36,505 nucleotides of DNA from Pinguiococcus pyrenoidosus (Eukaryota > Sar > Pinguiophyceae > Pinguiochrysidales > Pinguiochrysidaceae): contig JAAMXY010002141.1 in the NCBI GenBank assembly GCA_019677205.1, forward strand, positions 6,959 to 43,463. The letters are read 5' to 3'. This document shows positions 31,068 to 36,505 of this stretch, one piece after another. Below the pieces are notes generated by a model. That model searched no databases. It saw only the letters and a list, made by a program, of their open reading frames with translations, and was not told where the DNA came from. The first letter of the stretch is position 1. Every line of letters starts with the position of its first letter. Made by a program: the position numbers and the translations under genes.

Positions 31068-34000
31068 TCCTCTCTTCCTTTCTCTTCCACTTCGGCTCGG
31101 CGTGTTGTTCTCTCGCGTTCCTGAACACCAAATCCTCACCTCCGCAGGTCTTCGGGGTGACGCGACACACTTTCCAAGACGACGTCAAGGGCGCGGTGAC
31201 GCCGCTTCGACCCACACCTCCGCCGACTTCCGCCGGCTCAGCCGACGGGCGCACGCAAAGCCCCAATACCAAGGCTCGCCTCTCTCAACGCCGGCGGTCG
31301 CGACGCCGCGGTGCTCCTCTCTTGCCGGCCAGTGCACTGTCTGCTACCGCCAGAGAGCGTCTGGGTGAGCTACACGGAGTGAACGACAACGTCGAGTTCT
31401 TGGAGAAGCTGTCGGCGTCCGAACGCCGACACGTCCTCAAGCGCCTGCTGGGCGACGTGGAGACGCAGCAGCTGCTGAGCTCGGCCAGCGCCAGAGATCT
31501 TGATCCCGAGGAGAGTCTGGTGCGCGTGGTGGAGTCTGCCTACAGCCTGCTGAACGCCGAGCGCGTCAGCTTGTTCCTGGTGGATCGCAAGAACGACCGC
31601 CTACGCGCCGTAATCAGCAAGGACCTGGAGAAGGGCTTCAGCCTGCCGCTGTCCAACGGGCTGGTGGGCGCCGTGGCCAACGCGCAGCAGTGCGTCAACG
31701 TGGCCGACGCGCAGCTGGACCCGCGCTTCTGCAGGGACGTCGACGAGCGGACGTCGTTCTCCACGCGAAGCGTCCTGGCCGTACCCATCTCCGCCATGGG
31801 CAATACGCAAGGCGTCCTCATGGCCATCAACAAAGTGTCCACCGCCGAGGCCTCGTCTTTCTCGGCGGCGGACGAGGCCGTAGCTCAGCAGATCGCCGCA
31901 CACGCCAGCGTGGCCCTCCGCCAGTGCGCCTTGCTGGCCGAGAGCGGGAGAAGCAAAGCGTTGGCCAGGCAGACGCTGCGCATGGTGGCGGCACTGGAGA
32001 GTCCCGAGCAAGGCGACAGCCTGCGCGGCGCGGTGGAGCGCATCGTGCAGTGCGCCTACCAGCTGCTACACGCCGAGCGCATCAGCGTGTATCTCTACGA
32101 CGCGTCCTCGCAGGCGCTGGAGTGCGTCATCTCGCAAGACGTGCGTGGCTGCCGGGTGTCCGTGGACAGCAGCATCGTGGGCCAAACCTTCAAGACAGGC
32201 CGCGTCATCAACATTTCCGACGCCTACGCCGAGCCGTTGTTCAACTCGGCCGTAGACCGGGAGTCCGGCTTCAAGACGCGCGCCATCTTGTCGTCGCCCA
32301 TCCGCGACGCCCGCGGAGACGTGTTGGGTGTCGTGCAGGCCGTCAACAAGCAGCCCACCTTCGGCGTCGGCGACTGCGTGTTCGACGCCGATGACGAGCG
32401 CCTGGTGGAGGCCATGAGCGCGCAGGCCGGCGTGGTGCTGTGTCACGCGCGCGCGAGCGAGAGGGCCACCAAGATGGCCGAGCTGCAGCCGCTGCTGCTA
32501 GAGGTGGCCGGCCTCTCCGACGCCGCCAAGTGCAGCGGCACCACGTTGGCGTCGGTGCTGGCGGCGTTGGCGCAGCTCTGCCAGGCCGGACAGGCAAGGC
32601 TGTACAGCTACGACGCCGACGCAGGCGACTTCTCGCTGGCCGCCGCGCACCCGGAGTGCGAGCAGGAGCACGAGGAGGAGCACGAGGACGACGTCGCCGT
32701 CCTGAAAGATGTCCAGGGCAGCATGGCGCCGGTGGTGCGCCGTAGCGACGCAAGACGGGTCACCTTGGCCGTACCCATTCGCAGGCGCGACCAGCTGGCC
32801 GGGGTTCTCTGCTGCTTGCGTACCGCGCAGGAGACGTCGTTCTGGAAACCCGAGCTGGAGGCCATGGGGACGTTGGCGGAGCTCCTGCAGCGCTTGGATC
32901 TGAGCCCGCCACTGCCGCACTTCGAGGTGGCGACGCCGGACCCCTTGCTGCTGGAGGGTGCGGAGCGGCTGGTGAAGGCCTACAAGCGGGAGGCAGAGGC
33001 GGTGGAGTCGCAGCTGCTGCGGCTGGAGAGCCAGAGCGACGAGCTGCGGACGTGGGACTTTGACGTGCTGGACTTCTTCGGGCACAAGGATCACCTCAAG
33101 CGCGTGTCGCGCCTCATCTTGGATAAGCTGGATGTGGCAGGAGCTTGGGCCGTGGCGCCCACTACGCTGCGGACCTTCGTGGAGACCGTGTGCGCCCACT
33201 ACAACGACGTACCATTCCATTCCTTCGCGCACGGTGTTTGCGTGCAACACGCCTGCTACTACTTGTGCTTCGAGTCCAAGGCGGGCGAGCAGCTGGACGC
33301 CTTCGACAAGATCGCCAGCGTGGTTTGCGGCCTGTGCCACGACGTGGGCCACCCCGGCACCAACAACGGCTTCGAGGTGCTCACCAACAGTCCGCTGGCG
33401 CGGCGCTACAACGACCAGGCGGTGCTGGAGAACTTCCACTGCGCCTTGATGTTCCAGATTCTGGACAGCCCGGCATGCAACCTGCTGGGCGGCTTGGATG
33501 CGCAGGAGCAGAGGCGCTTCCGCAGTCTGGCCGTGGCCGTGGTGCTGGCAACCGACATGGCCGGGCACTTCAAATTGGTGAAGGACTTCGACGGCTGCCC
33601 CGCGCCCGAGGAGCTGGACAAGAACGTGCTGGCCTGCATGCTGCTCCACGCCGCCGACTTGAGCAACCCAGTGCGTCTCTCGAGCGTCTACCGGCGCTGG
33701 GCGCCGCTGATCCACGCGGAGTTCGACATGCAGGTGCAGCTAGAGAGGGAGCGGGGCTTCACCCCGGCGCCCTTCATGGTGGCCGAGACCTTCCAGGCGC
33801 GAGCCAAGAGCGAAGTGGGCTTCATGTCCTTCGTCATCAAGCCGATGTGGCAGGCGCTGGCCAACAAGTTTGACGACCTCCAGTTCTGCGTGGACAACCT
33901 GCTGGAGAACATTCGGGAGTGGGAGAAGATGGCCGTTGAGGAACCAAAGGCGGACGTTGAGGAACCAAAGGCAGATGCAGAGGAACCAAAGGCGGCAGAT

Positions 34001-34237
34001 GCAGAGGAACCAAAGGCGGCAGATGCAGAGGAACCAAAGGCAGATGCAGAGGAATCAAAGGCAGATGCAGAGGAACCAAAGGCAGATGCAGAGGAACCAA
34101 AGGCAGATGCAGAGGAGGAAAGCTCGTCTAAGAAGCCAGACGCGGGACAGCCGCCGCCGAGAAAAGCTACAGATCAGGCAAAGAACAGCGCTGCAAAGGG
34201 GGCAGCAAGCAACTGTGCAAAGAACGCAAAAACCTAG
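30833..34237 (+). CDS. GAF-domain class I cyclic-nucleotide phosphodiesterase
   Basis: Two exons, 30833-30955 and 31148-34237, phase 0, give 1070 residues from the first ATG in the frame; the frame is open further upstream, so the N-terminus may be longer. GAF-A and GAF-B each carry the NKxnFx3DE signature of cyclic-nucleotide-binding GAFs (NK at ~269 with FSAADE; NK at ~441 with FDADDE). A third GAF-like region (~495-635) lacks it. The catalytic domain (~700-965) has the metal ligands: His736 (FHSFAH), His772 and Asp773 in the exact PDE signature HDVGHPGTNNGF, and Asp878 in HAADLSNP. The invariant glutamine that reads the purine is replaced by Glu930 (KSEVGFMSFVIKPMW). The tail is a run of eight EEPKADA-type repeats and a Lys-rich end. 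Expected to hydrolyse cAMP and/or cGMP in the cytosol, regulated by nucleotide binding to the GAFs. Confidence 0.92.
30974..31090. repeat. Extended (CT)n polypyrimidine tract in the phosphodiesterase intron
   Basis: The 192-base intron 30956-31147 is largely CT dinucleotides with short interruptions (TTTAA, TTT, TTTTT), far longer than a normal splice-site pyrimidine tract. It begins about 20 bases after the donor and ends about 57 bases before the acceptor. Confidence 0.92.
33938..34111 (+). repeat. In-frame 21/24-base tandem repeat at the phosphodiesterase C-terminus
   Basis: Eight units coding for EEPKADA, with variants EEPKADV, EEPKAADA and EESKADA (7 or 8 residues each), follow the catalytic domain directly. 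All length changes are whole codons, so the frame is kept. The tail is highly charged and probably disordered or a single extended helix. Confidence 0.92.
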
Positions 34238-34909
34238 CGAAGAAGCTAGCGTAGAAGCCGAGAAGGAGATGAGGAAAGGGACCACAAAGGTGAGGAAAGC
34301 GGCGCCGTAGCGGACAGGCAGCCGACCTCGTCGAAATGCGTAGCGTCGACCTCGATGAACCACAAAGCTCGTAGCTACTTGTGTTGCCGGTTCGTCGTAG
34401 CAGTCGGAGAGCTGGACGGCGTCGACTTGAACCTCTGCAAGAGCGCGACACGTCGTCGCATGAATTGCAGTCAAGAACTGCACGGAAAGCCGTTCCAAGA
34501 GGCGGCGGGGCCGTCTTCATGGGAACCTAGCTTGCATCGACCTTAATCATTCACGTTGATTCATGATGGGAGCTTAACATTCGCGGCGCCGTTTTATTCC
34601 GGCGTCGCCATTGGCTTTCCTTCCTCTTGCGAAACAGAAACCTGATGCAAGGTCAAGCGGGAGGATTGCAGATGTGCAATCTCTCGCAGCAATCTCTCGC
34701 AGCGCTTGCATCGTCCACTCAATTGATATGGCGCGCACCGCGCTACACGGCTCGCCACCTCGCTCGGGTCCTCAAAGACAGCAAATACAGCACCATTTCG
34801 AAACCATTGAAGATCACTTGGCTCCAAGCCAAGTCTCCTATCTGTTTGGTTGACCGGTAAACCTACCGAGAAGCCTCACTTGGCCTTCCTCATCGACCTG
34901 CCTTGGCTA
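34238..34909. other. Convergent intergenic spacer
   Basis: About 670 bases between the ends of the phosphodiesterase gene and the myristoylated-protein gene. Just after the phosphodiesterase stop the sequence stays Lys/Glu-rich in another frame for some 70 bases, probably an eroded continuation of the charged tail. Nothing else could be supported. Confidence 0.35.
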
Positions 34910-35848
34910 TCAGGGGAGACTCCAGTATTCGTTGAGCAGGCCTTCCAAGGGCTCTGTTGGGGCCGGCGGGTCCCAGACGCTCGCCTACATACCGAGAGGT
35001 CAGTGCAGCGCCTGTGCGACTAGAGAAGTCGCGTGAGCACGTACCATGGCTCTGATGTCTTTCGGTTTGCAGCGAAGCTCGTCGAAGAGAGACTGGCTCG
35101 AGGCCACGGACTCGTCGCTCGAGCTGGCTGCTGACGGCGACACGGATTCGAAGCTGAGCGTTCTCGGCGCCACTCGCCAGGCACATGGCTTGCCGGCCGA
35201 GGTGATGGCGGAGCGGTCTCGGGCCGCCTGCTGAAGCACTACGCGGAGCGATCGAGCGAAGACGTGGACGTCTGCCTTCTGAAGATGCACTTTCTCCTCT
35301 CCCAACGTGGGACTGCCCTCCAGCAGACTCTCCACGTAGGCCAGCGAGTACTCGACGATAGTGTGGTCTTCCAAGCCACAGTCTGTGGCCGCCGACCGCT
35401 GTCGCGGAGGTGATGGCACGTAGAGATCGCAGGAGTCATAGGACTCCGCTCGCTGCAGCACGTGGCTGGGCTGCTCCTCCTGAAAGCTGCCCACTCCCTT
35501 CGCTGTTCTGGACTTGCTGCTTCCGCCGAGCTTCCCCTGATGGCCTCTGCCCATGATGTTGGCCGCCTGGGGCCTCAGTTCGCCAAGCGGTCGGCGCAGT
35601 CCGCGCGCGATTCGGGGCTGTGCGGACGAGGCGCCGGGCTTCCCGAGCTCCTCCTGTTCCGGGCTGTCACACTCGGCCTCGCTGGCCTCGGAATCCTCCG
35701 AATCCGCCGCAAAAGTGGCGTAGATGGGGTCGCGTCCCGCCCAGGCCGGCGCCCGCGGAGGGGCCGATGAGCGCAGCACGCTGCCCGGTGCGCCATTGCG
35801 GCCTTGCAGTGCTTGGGCCACCTCGCCCGCCGACTGCTCGTTGCCCAT
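34910..35848 (-). CDS. Predicted N-myristoylated protein of unknown function
   Basis: Exon 1 is 35848-35045 and exon 2 is 34984-34910, joined in phase 0, for 292 residues. The 60-base intron has a branch-point-like CTGAC shortly before its AG. Splicing replaces a ragged readthrough end with a compact one (TEPLEGLLNEYWSLP), which supports the model. The protein starts MGNEQS: Gly at 2 and Ser at 6 fit the N-myristoyltransferase consensus, so attachment to the cytosolic face of a membrane is likely. The body is Ser/Arg/Glu-rich and looks disordered up to about residue 165. A helical stretch follows (HTIVEYSLAYVESLLEGSPT, then HVFARSLRVVLQQAARD). No known domain was recognised. A signalling adaptor or membrane anchor would fit, but this is only inference. 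Confidence 0.68.
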
Positions 35849-36505
35849 ACTAATGTGGGTGCGCGGCTAGGAGCTTCGGGAAAGACTCACCTCATGCACA
35901 GAGCGGCGCTCTCTCGAGAAGAGGATCGTTTGCATCGAAATGTTGCAAGACTTCCACTTGAAAGGTTTTTGAGAAATGTCGATTGGCAACGGCTATGTTG
36001 CAAGATCTTATATGCATAAACCAATGGTTAATAACTTAAGAAACTTTTCATTGGCTGATTGTTTTCCTTCTATGTCACCCAAATATGCGTACCAAGGTGG
36101 ATGCCATTGGGTGTCGGAAACGAGCGTTGGAAAACGAAAACCGACTTAGAATGCCTCTTATATGCGCCAACAAGCCGCAAAGCTCTTTTTGGTTTTGTTG
36201 GTGCCGATTCAGTCTCGAGGATACTCCAGGACTTTGGTGGGTATCCCCTTGGCATCTCCAGCACAACATCACAACATCACAACATGCCTACTACTTTTTC
36301 GAATACTTTCTTTTGGACACCTGGTGAAGCTCCGTTAACGGCCGGGTTGCGTCAGCCCGCCGAAGCTTTTGCGCACCAATCGCGAGAAACGAGGTGAAGT
36401 CCCGAGCCAATGATGATGTGCGCCGAAGTTGTCCAGCTCTCCTACATCGCTCCAGTCTCCCTCGCATTTCCGCACCCCGCACCAGGGTAGAGAGGAGAGA
36501 CGTTC
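35849..36505 (-). promoter_or_regulatory. Upstream region of the myristoylated-protein gene; right edge of the window
   Basis: No gene is visible in these ~650 bases, which are A/T-richer than average. Three CCAAT pentamers (35982-35986 ATTGG, 36021-36025 CCAAT, 36050-36054 ATTGG) and a TATGCATAAA element at 36011-36020 sit 130-210 bases upstream of the start codon and suggest a promoter. GTTGCAAGA occurs twice (35942, 35997), and three ATCACAAC-like units lie at about 36263-36290. Confidence 0.35.

Noticed and set aside
30270-31139. A 289-residue minus-strand frame beginning with Glu/Arg dipeptides
   Set aside because: The dipeptides are the CT-rich intron read on the other strand; the rest is a shadow of the phosphodiesterase 5' region.
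32498-33715. A 405-residue minus-strand frame inside the phosphodiesterase
   Set aside because: Mirror frame of a G/C-rich gene; the plus frame has the exact HD signature and metal ligands.

Overview
This window is eukaryotic nuclear DNA. Genes lie on both strands with their own promoters, most are split by short GT-AG introns (about 50-320 bases), and intergenic spaces hold microsatellites. There are no operons or bacterial ribosome sites. Two proteins begin with a signal peptide ending in an Ala-Phe cleavage motif (phosphoribulokinase: A-V-A-F at residues 14-17; the TPR protein: A-D-A-F at 20-23). This is the bipartite presequence of plastids of secondary red-algal origin. With phosphoribulokinase present, the best guess is a photosynthetic alga, most likely an ochrophyte stramenopile; haptophytes and cryptophytes are not excluded. 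Exon models were built by hand from reading-frame continuity, splice consensus and phase matching, with no transcript evidence.

Layout, left to right. 42-807 (-): 5' part of a gene for a protein with two ZNRD2/autoantigen-p27 type zinc-binding modules, running off the left edge. 1630-5959 (+): large DENN-domain protein (predicted Rab exchange factor), four exons. 6261-6884 (-): small plastid-targeted TPR protein. 7330-8531 (+): alpha/beta hydrolase of proline iminopeptidase type, three exons. 8681-9775 (-): OTU-family cysteine protease, two exons. 10222-15814 (-): one giant six-exon gene joining leucine-rich repeats, about eleven IQ motifs and degenerate EF-hands. 16568-18835 (+): intronless cobalamin-dependent class II ribonucleotide reductase. 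19466-20662 (-): plastid phosphoribulokinase. 21558-25653 (-): OSCA/TMEM63/CSC1-like channel, seven exons. 26104-29062 (+): coiled-coil protein of unknown function, six exons. 30833-34237 (+): triple-GAF cyclic-nucleotide phosphodiesterase. 34910-35848 (-): short protein with an N-myristoylation signal.

The genes do not form a pathway. Several fit calcium or cyclic-nucleotide signalling (IQ/EF-hand protein, OSCA-type channel, GAF-phosphodiesterase) and two serve the plastid, but in a eukaryote adjacency is weak evidence for joint function. No dedicated new multi-gene system was found. The best leads are protein-level oddities: a phosphodiesterase whose normally invariant purine-reading glutamine is a glutamate, the LRR-IQ-EF fusion, the tandem ZNRD2 modules, the B12-dependent reductase in a nuclear genome, and a repeat-filled channel intron that stays open in frame.
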